A DNA stretch of 64,000 bases from NCBI GenBank assembly GCA_002104985.1, contig MCGO01000004.1, forward strand, positions 186,001 to 250,000, written 5' to 3'. The DNA comes from Rhizoclosmatium globosum (taxonomy: Eukaryota; Chytridiomycota; Chytridiomycetes; Chytridiales; Chytriomycetaceae). A program made the translations under genes and the position numbers. Position 1 is the stretch's first letter; each line of letters starts with the position of its first letter. The notes beneath the pieces were generated by a model. It did not search any database. It was not told the DNA's origin and was given only the letters and a program-made list of their open reading frames with translations. Positions 36,301-48,643 of the stretch are shown one piece after another.

Positions 36301-39300
36301 TTTGATACGACCATAAATCCTTTGGACTTCAAATACGAAGTGACCAGCCGAGCGGGGAAGATTGTTGTCGCTCAAATGCGACTTGACGCCCTCACCGCTT
36401 TGGACGAGGAGGTTAAAGTATCTGATAACTTTGACTTTTACCGAGATCATAATATTGCGGAAGCTCAACGACTTCAGTCAATGTTAAAGACTCTGGACGA
36501 AATGGTGGGGAGACTCTTGGACGAATGGCCAGAAAACTCGACGTTGCTCCATATTCGCGTCATGAACAATCGTCTCGCATCGTTCTCTATCACTTCACCA
36601 ATCATGAAACTTCTCACTGGAGTGGAGTTGCTGTTCCAGAAGTGTCATGAATGGGAAACCTATGCCAGTTCTGCAGTTTCCCTCAAGAGTCATTTGGAGC
36701 AAATGACGAATTTGATTGTGCGATGGAGAAAGTTAGAACTGCAATCCTGGAAGAACCTTTTGAAGAACGAAGATCGTCTTGCAGATACGAAGTCCTCAAA
36801 ATTGTGGTTCCATTTGTTCAGATCCCTGATTGGCCCTGCTCTCACATATGTAAGTTTTCCATTTATATACGTTCCAATTCTTATTGAAACTCTTTAAATA
36901 GGCGAATGATGATACCCGAGGTGAAGCAGCCGAAGCAGATCTTGTTTCAATCATAGACCAGCTTATTTTGTCTTCTTCGATTGGTGAATTCCAAGGGAGA
37001 CTCAATCTGATCATCTCATTCCATAAGCATCTGGCGGCAATCAGAAAGGAGGCTCGTTTCACCAAGTCCATCGATGTTATGATGAACATTTTGTGGAATA
37101 TCCATCGTTACTATTCTCAGTTTTCCGACTACATCAAGTCTCATGTTGAAGCTCAGCGCAAGCCTATCGTTAAAGAACTTGACGGATATGTTCGCATTGC
37201 TACATGGAAAGATGTCAACGTTTATGCATTGAAAGAAAGTTCAAAGAAGAGTCACTACCACCTCCACAAGTTCGTCAAAAAATACCGCGAAATTCTCAGT
37301 CTTCCTGTCAAAGATGTTATTGTGTCTCATGCACAAGAAGTTGTTTTGGAGAGTGGAGTGGTTTTGTCCTCAAAGAAGAAGACTGTTGCTCACTCATTGT
37401 ATTCACCAACGGAATCCTCATTAATCAGTGGAAGCGAAGTGATTTCCAACTCTGTCAGCCAAAAAGATTGTGCAAAGTATCTTGCTCGTATGAGGAATCT
37501 GTCTCGAGCTCTCATTTCTGGTTCGTAGTATCATCGATCTCGTGTTTTTGTGTACTCAAATCCTTTTTCAGACACCCACAACAGTGAAACGCAGGAAGGA
37601 GTAGAAGATTTGGTTACAACAATAATTGATCGAATTCAGTTCTTCCAAACGCCACCCGAAGTAGGTGCCGTCGTCAAGGGTCAAAGAATGATTCGCAAAA
37701 AGGCTCTTGTTGATTTGCTCAAATACCTTGAGTACTTGGGTCTTTCGCCAAACACCTCAGTAAGACACAGTAACAACCAAAATCCAACGTATCTGTATAG
37801 TCGCGCCAAGCTCGATATGACCAATTCACTGGTTGATTCTCTGAGGTTGGAAGGAATGGATACCAGTATGAATGCAACGAGTTCCACATTGTATAAACAA
37901 TCCGACAACTACTTCTTCAAGATTCTCACTCGTATGGGGAGCGTCCGTACGTCAGCTATTACGTACAATAAGGACTTGTCTGATCGTGAAATGTCAAAAA
38001 GTGTCAGCTTCCTAGAAGACCTATTACATATGATAATCGACGAAAGAAATATCCTTTCTATCGCCGTTGCTTCCATCTCGGCTCCTGCCATTGAATCTGC
38101 CAGAAGATGTTATGTTCAACTTCAAGGCGCTGATAAGGGCAGGTTTTCGCCTCTGAAAGCAGACTATTCTGTAACCGAAAGCGTAATTGAATCACATAAA
38201 CGTGCACTTGACGAAACGGATGCGTTTATTACACAAGCCCTTATTGTGATGGATTGTATCGGTAAAGCTACTTCGTTACCTCAAGAAGCAATGACTTCTG
38301 TCAGGGCAGTTCAAACTTCGATGGAACGTTCACGGTCTGAGGTGAATCGTATCTTTTCCACTTACTGCGCCAGAGCTGCTGGATCGATGGTACCTTTCTT
38401 GGTTACAACAGAAATTCAAACGGCACTTGCTGCCGCGTCTGAGTGTCTTTCTCAGGCTCTTTCTGATATTCAAACTATTGCATTGACCTATCCATCCATT
38501 TCTTGGCTCTTTGAAAACATTTGTTCGCGAGTTTCGTTGGCTATTCATTCTCTGAGTGATTCAAAACTAGCAATGCACGAGGAAAAGGTCTCGTCGGATG
38601 TCGCAGACATTGCTTCAAAGTGCGATTCTCTTGTTGACTCTATATTGGTTGCATTCCAAGATTTGCGTCCAAAAGAATGTACAGCGGATGCCAAGAATCC
38701 AAACGACCCAACTACTCTCGAAAATACACCCGAAATCGACGAATTTGGTCTTGAGAAGGGAAATATTAGGAATTCGCATTCTACCTTCTGCAAAACGTTC
38801 CAAACTGACAATCCACGTCTTTCTAACCTTTTGGTGTCGATTGAATCAATCTTGCATGATATTACTCTCGTCTCTGAATCTAACTTGGAAGCCTGTTCTC
38901 GACTTTTGGGACACGTATATCCACTTTTGCAACAATATCTGTTGATGTACCAGTTTAAAATCTACGAGTTTATTGGATTCCACAAGTCGATTTGCAAATT
39001 GACGTACGTATTGTCGAATTCCTTCGCCATTTTGTTCAAGAAGGGTTTCTGTATCCCCAAAGAGGAGGATGACCAGGAAGACAATAATCAAGAAGAGGAA
39101 GCTGGAACAGGAATGGGTATCGGTGAAGGTGAAGGTGAAAAGGATGTCAGTAATGAGATTGAAGATGAAAGCCAAGTGGAGGGATTGAAGAATGATTCCA
39201 AAGAAGCACCTAAACCGGAGAAGAAAATGAAGGAAGAGAAGGACGGAGTTGAGATGGAAGGAGACTTCGATGGAGTGTTGGAGGATGTTAGCGATGATGG

Positions 39301-41965
39301 GGAAAATGATGACGAAGATGACGACAAGGACGAAAAGGAACTCGATGAAGAGCAAATGGGAGACTTGGATCGCGATTTGGCTGACGTTGTGGACGAGAAG
39401 TTGTGGGATGGTGATGAAGAGAAGCAAGACCAGGACGCGAAAACCGAACGTGATTCTAAAGCCGAGAGCAAGCCTGGAGAAACTGATCTCGTTGCAAAGG
39501 AAGAAGATTCCAAGGGTCCAAAAGAGCCTCCTCAGCCTCAAGACAAGAAGGATGCTAAAGAGGACGAATCTAAAGATGAAGAGGGCGAGGACGGTGAGGA
39601 TGGCGATGAAGACGAGCCAGACAAAATGCCCGAAGATGACCATATCAATGATATGGAGAATCAGTACGAGGACAACAACGGTGTCAAACCCACGTCATCT
39701 ATTGAGGACGACGAATCTCAAGAGAAAGGTGACGAAGAAGACAACATGGATCTTCCTGAAGACTTGAATTTGGATGACGAAAAAGATGGCGGCGGAAAGG
39801 AAGATGAAGGATTCGATGATATGAACTTGGACAAGGATGATCGTCCAGACAGTCCCATCAACGAAGACCAAGATGTCGATGACATGGAAGAGGAGCAATT
39901 CCCTACAGAGGAGGCTGACGCACAAATGGATCGTCTCGATGAAAACGCTGAAGATGAGGAAATGGCTGAACAAGAAGATGTTGAGCCAACTGCTGGTGAT
40001 GACCCTGTCCCTGAGCAGACGCCCAAGGAAAACCAAGAAGTTTTGAACACGGAACCTGACGAAGAAAAGGAAGGTGAAGAAGAGGAAGAAGACAAGCCTC
40101 AAACAAATGCCCGTGACAAGAACTTGGGCAATGCCGATACCCAGACTACCAAGGACAAGGTTGTTAATGCTGCCGCTGAGAACGATAATGATCAGAAAGA
40201 CAACTCCAACGATGCGAACGCGACTGCGGACTCTGGTCAAGACAGTCAAAAGAAGGATGGCGGTCGGAATGATGTTGCAAACGAACGCGAGTCTCAAGAC
40301 CAAAATGAGAGCGAGCATCAAAAGAATCAAGATTCCGACTTCAACCCTCACCGCAGTCTTGGAGATGCCACCAAAAAGTGGATCAACCGATTCAAGAATT
40401 TGTTTGACAAGGACACGACTCAGGAAGAGAAGCCTCAACCCGATGCTGTTCAAAAAGATGAAAACGAAATGGAAGATGGCGAGAACCAAGACTTTGAGTT
40501 TGTGGAAAATGACGAGTCTTCTTTTGATGCGCAAGTGCTCCATGCCGCCAACACGGAGCAAATGAATCAAATGGACCAAAAAGCTTTAGCAGAAGAAAAG
40601 AAGGATGACGATTTAATGGATGTGGATGAGGAGGAGGCGGTTGAAGACCAGGAGGAGGATGAAACTAAGAATGAGGCACCAAACAACTCCGAGAAAAATG
40701 AGGACGATGGTAAAACGGAGAACCAAGGGAAAGTTAAGAACGGTCCCAAGCTTGGACAGCTATCCGATAAAGACGAGAACCCTGGGGATAAGGACGACGA
40801 AGCAGCTGAAGAAGAAGGCGACTCTAAAGACACTGATGCGAAAATGGATGATGAGCTTGATGACGACAAAAAGCACGTCCATGATCCAAGCAATGAAGAT
40901 GCGGAAGATGAGTTGGAGCTTGAGCCTTTGGATGAAGCCGCCCTTCAAGAATTACGTCAGCAACTGCAGGAATCGACTGAAGAGTGGCGTAAAACTGGAC
41001 GGGATTTGACCGAAGCGCGTACTTTATGGCGTGCATACTCATCTTTGACTCGGGAGCTCTCGTTCGCACTGTGTGAATCTCTTCGTTTGATTCTTGAGCC
41101 CACGTTGGCTACCAAACTGAAGGGAGACTACCGCGCCGGAAAACGTCTAAATATGCGTAAAGTGATTGCGTACATTGCCAGTCAGTTCAAGAAGGACAAG
41201 ATCTGGTTGAGGAGGACACGTCCTTCAAAGCGAACATACCAAATCATGATTTCCATTGATGATTCCAAGTCCATGGCCGAGTCTAAGTCTATTGAGCTTG
41301 CCTTTGAGTCTCTGTCATTGATTTCCAAGGCGTTGACTCAACTTGAAGTGGGAGAAATCTCAGTTGTGTCGTTTGGTGAAGATGTCCGCTTGTTACATCC
41401 CTTTGACAAGCCTTTCTCTGATGAAGCTGGTGCGGAAGTTATCCATGACTTTACTTTCAATCAAGAGTAAGTTTGAAATTTTTGGCTTTCAAAGTTGAAC
41501 TCATTCTAATTATTGACTACTTTTAGCGGCACACATGTTCGTAAAATGATGGAAACTACTACTGATATATTGAAGACGGCACGACAGTCAAGTCAAGGAA
41601 GTGCCGAGTTATGGCAACTCCAGATTATTATTTCTGATGGAATTTTGGAGGATCATGCGGCAGTAAGAGCTCTTGTGAGACAAGCTGCGAATGCACGAAT
41701 TATGGTTGTATTTGTGATTTTAGACAAACGAGGGGACCGTGATTCTATTTTGAGAATGACGAATGTGACGTACACGTCTGCCGGTCTGCAGTAAGTTTCT
41801 TGATTGTTCATTGTGAATCTGTTTGACTTATATTATTTTTGTAGAATGTCCCGGTATATGGACACGTTCCCCTTTGACTTTTACGTAGTGTTGAATCGGA
41901 TTGAGGATTTGCCAGAGGTGTTGAGTGATGTGTTGAGACAGTATTTCCTGTTTGTTAGTTTGTAA
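24324..41965 (+). CDS. MDN1: Midasin, giant dynein-like AAA ATPase of 60S ribosome assembly
   Basis: Removes assembly factors (Ytm1, Rsa4) from nuclear pre-60S particles. About two dozen introns of roughly 45-55 nt interrupt a protein of about 5,500 residues. Six AAA modules are seen by their Walker A motifs: GAAGVGKTS (~25586), GETGTGKTT (26693-26770, split by intron 26704-26754), GPTSAGKTS (~28087), SETGCGKTT (~29118-29145), GSPGVGKSS (~30494) and GSSSSGKTS (~31522). Walker B-type LDEVNLAS, LDELNLAP and LDEISLAD follow. A long helical linker spans ~32000-38900. An extremely Asp/Glu-rich region covers ~39060-40960. The C-terminal VWA domain has the MIDAS motif DDSKS at 41258-41272. Start ATG lies 67 bp after the upstream stop; stop TAA 41963-41965. 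Confidence 0.96.
39058..40965 (+). other. Acidic D/E-rich domain of midasin
   Basis: About 635 codons dominated by Asp, Glu, Lys and Gln, without membrane or folded-domain signature. It corresponds in position to the D/E-rich region between linker and MIDAS domain of Rea1/MDN1. Long hydrophobic ORFs on the opposite strand are mirror images of its GAN codons. Confidence 0.9.
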
Positions 41966-42078
41966 CCTACCGTATGACTATTATTAATAAAAGATGAAGG
42001 AAAGAAGAGGTTTTCGATTGGATTGAAGTCCGCGGTCGAACTCCAAAAAAGAGTGCATCAAACTGAAACCAAACAAAA

Positions 42079-45000
42079 ATGGCATCGCCATACGGGCAAT
42101 TCGTGCTTACACAGCTGCCGCCGAGCGTGCGTGCTGGCGAGACACTGCGATGTTGGGTCGAGATGCGGATCGCGGCGACGAAGGGCGTCAAGGCCGAGGA
42201 CGATCTGACGCTGGAGCTTGTGTGCATTGCCTCCGCAGAGACATCGGTTGGCGTTTCTGCGTCCGAGGAAATGTGGAGCGTGTCGCGTGTTCTTGCGCCG
42301 TACAAAGAAGGCGGGCGGCAGAAGGTGCGTTTCCGTCTCTGGTTTGGTGGTTTGGTGGTTTGGTGTTAGGTGGTTGGTTAACCGGTTTCAAAACTACCAA
42401 AAGGTCTTTGACAAGGGCACACACTCGTACATTGTGCATGTCGATGTCCCAGATGACTGCTTTCCATCGGTACCGCAGGCCTGGGCCGATCAGATGGGCA
42501 CCCACGCTACATTCAACATCTCCTATATGCTCCGCTGCACCTTTCCCTCGCGTGACACTCCCTTCTCGCTCGATCAACCAATTACTATAATTCAGTCGCC
42601 ATTGACGACCCAGATGCTTTCTCCATTAACAATGCAGGATAGGTGTGTATTTTCAAATCGTATTCCACATCATTTCCAATCACTGAATGCAATCATTTTA
42701 GATCCCCTCTCGGTGTCACTGTGACTGCTCGTGCTCGCAGAGAACAGTGGCATGCCGAACGTCCTGCTACCTTATTCTATTCTTTCAAATCTCCGTTCAA
42801 ATCTGAAGTCCCAACTGTTTTGATTGAAATCATTCAAAAACTCAACTTGCCAACCGTTTCTTACAAAGCTTCCGCCACTGTTGAGAAGCCAATTGAAGCC
42901 AACAATGTTCATCCATTGGAGAGTGTGGTGGCCACTTATCCTTTACCCCCCGTTCCTGCAAATTCAGTCAGCAACTATACTATTCGCTTGTCGCCAGTGC
43001 CTTATTTGGCGCCATCCATGTTTTTGGGGCCAATCGATGTCGACTATGAAATTCGTTTTGTCGCTGTATTCCCTCCACCTGCTCAAGGTCTGTAGTTGAG
43101 TTGTAAATACCCTTTCATAACTCATTTTCCCAGGTGGAAACCCAATTGTCGAGTTCTTGGCACCCAGAGCCCTGAATATTCTCCCCGCATCGCAAGAAAT
43201 CGATATCGATTTGGAGTTTGATAATGTTGATGATACTCGACCTGCAGATGCCAACGAAGTTCCTTTGCTGGAAGTTCGACCCAATCTTCCACAAAAGCTT
43301 CCAGCCCCATTCGCTCCAGCACCGCCTCCTTTTTCTCATCCAACTCTTCCTCCTCAGCAATTTCCTGCCCCCATACCCTTACAATTTCCCGGACCCCACC
43401 ACAGCGTTTTAATGTTCCTCCTCCACATGGACCCTCTCATTTCCCAAGCCTTCCAATCCCTGTCCATGTACCTGAGCCTGTTACTCCTAAATTCAACCAA
43501 CATCCCCCAATTCCTGTTCATGCTGCATCGGTTCCTATTGTCCCTGACTCCTCTGAGTCTCTAGAGGCGAGATTAAAGAGACAGGAAGCGTTTGCGAATT
43601 CCGCGCCACCATCAGATGATCAACAGCTTCCTGGTTATTATCCTGCAAGTGGTGCACCAGCCCAACCAAATGGAGTTTCTCCGCTTATTGGGGCGATTGG
43701 GGCGATCTACGGTGGAGTTGCGCCAAGAAAGTCTGTTAGTGTTGTTCGCCTTTCCATAGAAAATTTTTTTCTCCTAACCAACCCATCTCCACTCACCTAA
43801 TGCTCATCAAAAATACAATCCTCGCTAAACTAATTTTAATAGGCTGACCTTAGTGCAGGAATGTTCCCTCCACCTCCAACCTCCACTCCTCCACCACAAC
43901 AATACAACCTGCACCAAGTCCCAGCTGCATCTGCCGATCAACAACGTCTCAAGATGCAACAAGAAGAACTGGAGCGTATCAAAGAGGAGCGTGCGAAACT
44001 TGTACGTGAGGCGGAACTTCTTCGCGAGACCGAGCGTGCCCGTATTGCCAAGGAGCAAGAAGAAGCACAGCGTGCGAAAGAAGCTGCTATTGCTGCTGAA
44101 CGTGCTATGGTAGAAGCCGCGAAGCAAGCCGAGCTGGAGAAAATGCTTGCGGAGAAGAAGCGTTTGGAAGATGAGAAAAGGGCGATGGAAGAGGCTGAAC
44201 GGGCCAGAATTGAAGAAGAGCGACGCAAAGCTGAAGAAATCGAGAAGGCGAGAGTCGAGGAAGAGGCTCGTCAAGCTGCGATGGAGCGTTTGAGAATCGA
44301 AGAACAGATGCGTGCCAAGGCTCTTGCTGAAGCGAAACGGTTGGAGGAAGAGCAGGCAAAGTTGGACGAAATCAAGCGCATTGAGGAGGAAAAGCGTCGT
44401 GAGGAGGACGAGCGAATCGAAGCGTTGCGTCAAAAGACGAATGAGGCTCGTCGTGCATTGGAGCTTGGCAAGAAAGAACTCGAAGAACAAGAGCAGATGA
44501 GGCAATTGGAACTTGAGCTGGAAGAGCTACGCCGCGAAAAAGCTATTGCTGCAGAGAAACTGGCCACTCAAAAGCAATTGGAAGAGCTGAATCGTCAAGC
44601 AGCCGTTGACCGTTTGAAGAGGGAGGCCGAAATCAAGGCCGAAAAGATTCGATTGGAGGCTGAGTTGCAGTTTGCTAAGGAACGTGCTGAAAATGAGAAG
44701 CTGAAGCAGGAAATCGAACGTCTCAAGGCTCTTAAGTCTGGAACTACTGTGGCGGCTGCCTCTGTTGGTGCTTCGTCAAGTCATGCTATGGGCAGTGTTG
44801 CTCCCTCTGGATCCAGTTCCTCTGGATACTCAAAGAATATCTTTGATGATGACGAAGAAGATTCTGAGCCATTGGCTAAGAATCGCGTTCCAAGTAGAGG
44901 AAAGACCAACTTCTACAAGGCTGTTGGTTTGGTCCGTGAACAAACAAGAAAGCAAAACCCTCCACCTGCTGCGTCATCTTCATCATCTGGATCATCTTCA

Positions 45001-45579
45001 TCTTATTATCACTCTGCCCCCGCTCCCCCACCAAAGCATACAGCAGCAACCAGTCCGTCTGAAGAGAGCATGCAAGCCGCATACCACAATGCCTTGGACT
45101 CTTACCGTAACCGCTTGTTGACTCATTTGTCTGTGACCGGAACTCCGGTGACTGGACGAGAACAAGCCGTTGCAAGAAATGATGAGTTGATGGCAGCCAG
45201 CAAGTACCTTGCCACGAGTTCAAAGGGAACCGCACTTGTCAGCGCATTGGAAGCTGAAATGCGTGTCATCGAGTCTGAGATATTGGAGGGATACGAAAAC
45301 CAGCTGTTCCAACAAATGCGCGAACGAATCTTGGATAGCAGAGCTATCTTGCAGGCTTCCTTCGATGCTGGTCTTATTCATACAACAAAGGAACTGAACG
45401 AGGAATGTAAGGCTGCATTGGAGGGAATTCGGATGGATGGTGATGTTAGCGGACGCGTTTATGAACGTGCCAAGGCCAACTTTGAGGAAACTGTTCGACA
45501 ACCTTTATTGAAGAAAGTCGCCGCAAAAGAACGTGGAGCAGGAGGTAGCACTCATGCTCCTGCTGGAAGTCGCTTCTAG
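42079..45579 (+). CDS. Arrestin-like N-terminus fused to a long coiled coil, function unknown
   Basis: Exons 42079-42324, 42404-42642, 42702-43087, 43134-43273 (or onward), 43405-43734, 43843-45579. The first ~330 residues are beta-rich, with an arrestin-type pattern (GETLRCWVEMRI, HSYIVHVDVPDDCF, ATFNISYMLRCTF, DVDYEIRFVAVFP). A Pro-rich stretch follows, then ~290 residues of Glu/Arg/Lys/Ala coiled coil (43960-44740), a Ser-rich linker and an alpha-helical C-terminal domain (MQAAYHNALDSYRNRL ... ILDSRAILQASFDAG). The frame does not carry through 43390-43405. An intron 43274-43404 (GTTCGA...CACAG, 131 nt) restores it and gives 1025 residues; otherwise a one-base deletion must be assumed. A sorting or trafficking adaptor is only a guess. 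Confidence 0.7.
43274..43404 (+). other. Proposed intron or frameshift site
   Basis: The reading frames on the two sides of 43405 differ. A pyrimidine-rich 3' end and CACAG acceptor support an intron. The GTTCGA donor resembles the GTTCGT donors used in the FKBP and ESS1 genes. However, the segment also reads as Pro-rich coding sequence in frame with the upstream exon. Confidence 0.5.
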
Positions 45580-45880
45580 CCGCCACTGGTTCCGATGTTT
45601 GCTCCATAGTAACCAAGTTTTCTTGACACAATGTTTTGTTCCAAGTTTCAAATACAATATCAATATTCATAAATGGGACCTTCCATGATTGCTTTTTATT
45701 TCCAATTTATTTTTCAGAGTTCGTTTGTTTTGTTTGGTCCTTTCGGAGTTAGAACTGCATTTGTCGAGTTTCAGCCAAACAAAACAAATCCACCTCAACC
45801 AAACACTCGCAAACAGATTCTGTCTCTTCGACGCTAAAAGCTTCCTATTCTACTACTTAACTATTCGTGAACATTCGCTC
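45580..45880. other. Intergenic region without a recognised gene
   Basis: 301 bp holding the 3' end of the arrestin-like gene (AT-rich, ~45640-45675) and the leader of the next gene. A short open frame across 45689-45880 is in frame with the ATG at 45881, but it lacks features that would justify an upstream start. Confidence 0.45.
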
Positions 45881-48568
45881 ATGTATCAGTTAAAGTCGTC
45901 AGTCGCGTCGTTTGACAACCTCCAGCTATTCAACGATCAGAAAACACCAATCTACGCCGCACATCCAACTACACATTCCACAACCATCAATATCGACAGT
46001 GCCTGTTACAGTTCTTACATCAATGGGATTCACAACGCACCAAAACTCTCCTTCCAATCAAACCCACCCATCCTGGACAATTCTATGGGGTATGCTCAAG
46101 GTGCACACGTGAACTCCAGCTTGAACTCGCTTTTGGCGCGTGTTGTAGTGAAGATTCCTTGGAAGGCGGTGCTCCAGCGATTACCTGGAATGTGGCTGTT
46201 AGCTGTGATTGCGTTGGCTGTTTTCGGACCAGTGAGTAATCCACCCCTTTACCCAGCATTTGCGGTTTAAGATGCTCTATGTGTCATGAAGAGGATATAT
46301 ATTGGGTGCGGGATGACTAATTTTTATTGCTTGTGATCAACTAGACATCATGTCCGACTTTGTACTATTTTTATCTGGGTCTACTCAATTTTCTCTTTCT
46401 TGTAAATAACCTGCGCACACTCTATGGGTAAATGCATCTTTATCCTTGTGTACGGATTGTTGACTCATGTTCATTTAGGATCAAATTCGCTTACGCAGAG
46501 TCAATCAAACAAGCGACGACGGATTGGCTGGCTGAATATCTTCGAATTACTGGAGCGACATCAGGAGATGATTTGTCGCATGACTTACCTTACGACCATA
46601 TTCTTCATGTTATAATCATCCCAAACTATTCAGAAGATGTGGATACGTTGTGTGAGACGCTGGATGTTTTGGCCAGTCACCGAAGAGCCTTGACACAGTA
46701 TAGAGTGCGTATTTTATACAGTTGTTTGTGCTGAAGTTGACCAAAAACAAAGGTGTGTCTAGCTATGGAAGAAACAGAAGCAGGTTGTATTGAAAAGGCA
46801 CGGATGATCATGAAGTTATATTCAGAAATGTTCTTTGACATCACATTCACGGTTCACCCATCAAATTTACCTGGCGAGATTAGGGGGAAGTCTTCCAATG
46901 TTGCATTTGCCTCAAGGGAAATGGCAAAATACAGTGCAGCCGCGGCTGCTGCATCCATGGCATCGGCTGCCGAATCTAACTTGGATAAAATTTACGGTGT
47001 TAGTTGTAACGGAAGTTCCGATGTTTGTGACATTCCTTACACGGCAACTCAACATGATCATGAGATTCTTACTGTCATTGACGCCGACACCATCTTTGCG
47101 GAGGATTATTTCGCGGCTGTAGCCTGTCATTATGCGACAGCGACTCCATCGCAACGTAAAATAATGATGTTTATGCCTTCAACTGTATTTGACAGGTAAC
47201 ATTGCAAAATCATCCGCTCAACTTTTTCTGATTCTTTTTAACAGAAACTCTGACCAAGTTCCAATCTTTGTGAGAACATGTGACACGTACTGGTCTTTGG
47301 GTGTTATGTCGAATATGTACGAAAGTTCGCCAGTCAAATTTCCATGTTCGGCCTATTCTATCTCTATGGACCTGTGTATAGCCGTTAATTTCTGGGATGC
47401 TGGCCCGGAATCTATCGGCGAAGACTTACATATGTATCTCAAGTGCTTCTTTTCAACCTCCGGAAAATTAATTATGAAGCCTATATTCTCGGCCGTATCA
47501 TGCTGCAATATTGAAGGAAACGGCCAAACCTCCTCTGAAATTCTGAAATTTACGAATGGTTTGTTAGCAAGATATGAGCAAGCCAAACGACATCTGTGGG
47601 GCTCACTCGACACAGGCTATGTCCTGAAACGAACGATATACGCACTCTTTGCACCAGGATATGACCCAGTGATTCAGCTGAAGAATTCTGCGACGACAAA
47701 ACTTGGAAAGGAAGAACCGGCTTCAAATCACAATGGAATTGAGCCAAGGCAGTTGCGGTGTTTGTTCCATAGGATCTTAGAGACGCATTGTTTGATGGGA
47801 CATTTCGCAATTTTGGGACTTGTCCGGTCAGTCATGGCACAACTACATCCATCTTCTGCAGCGCATCCACTGCCGAAGCCTTTCAACATTTTTGAGTCAC
47901 ACTTGGGAATACCTTTAACTTTCGACACCTACTCTGCATTCATCATCTTTCTCTGCATTCTCTGCAACTTTGCTTCAGCCTCATTCTATGAAAAGTACTT
48001 CCAGTTTGTTGGATTCGAGAGGTGGGCGTTACAGACTTTAACCCCAAAACCCATGCATGGAAACAAATACGATAAATACGCGATGGATTATTCCGGCGTT
48101 GTGGCCAACAACCGACTGGTTGGACTCGCGACTATGGCAAAACACCGTCTACAGTTTTCAAAAGACCATGAACATCTGCAGGTTCAACCTCTTGGGCGTC
48201 GGCCACAATTGAGTTCTCCACGATATGCCGTCAACTACATTGAATGGTGTCTGATTCCTTATGCCGCACTCTTTTACTTTGTCTTGCCACAGTGTCACGC
48301 TCAATTTATGCATCTATTCACTGATAAGCTTGATTATCGTGTTTCAGCCAAACCGCAGCTTCGAAATTCCTCGTTGGCATCATTAACAATGGAGGAAGTT
48401 TTGTCGAGTGCAAAAGGATTTAGTGGAGCTCAAGACTGGAATGAACCATATGTTGCTCAGGTTGTAAATATTCACGAATTGGGAGGAAGCGAGTCCGATA
48501 CAAAAAGCGTCACCTTGGAGTCAGAAGCTTCTCGAGGGGATGAAGGGTATTTTGAGGAAGATTTCTGA
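45881..48568 (+). CDS. Membrane glycosyltransferase-like protein (GT-A/GT2 type)
   Basis: Five exons: 45881-46231, 46345-46427, 46479-46704, 46753-47195, 47245-48568; introns 113, 51, 48 and 49 nt; 808 residues. Two hydrophobic segments (MWLLAVIALAVFGP and TLYYFYLGLLNFLFLVNNL) precede a GT-A-like domain. That domain has HVIIIPNYSEDVDTLCETLD at its start, the metal-binding candidate VIDADTIFAEDYF, and a downstream acidic motif in SIGEDLHMYLKCFF. More hydrophobic stretches (YSAFIIFLCILCNFASAS, LIPYAALFYFVLP) and an acidic tail follow. No QxxRW motif of chitin/cellulose synthases is seen, so donor and acceptor are unknown. Confidence 0.75.
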
Positions 48569-48643
48569 ATGTACTTTTGAATAATGAACGTGTTTCTCTG
48601 CTTTTCCTCTTCACCTCGAAATTTTCTCAAAAGTCACTACTAT

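Noticed and set aside
38846..40579. Long hydrophobic ORFs on the minus strand
   Set aside because: They are the antisense of the Asp/Glu-rich codons of midasin; GAN codons read backwards as Leu/Ile/Phe/Val codons. No start or splice logic supports genes there.
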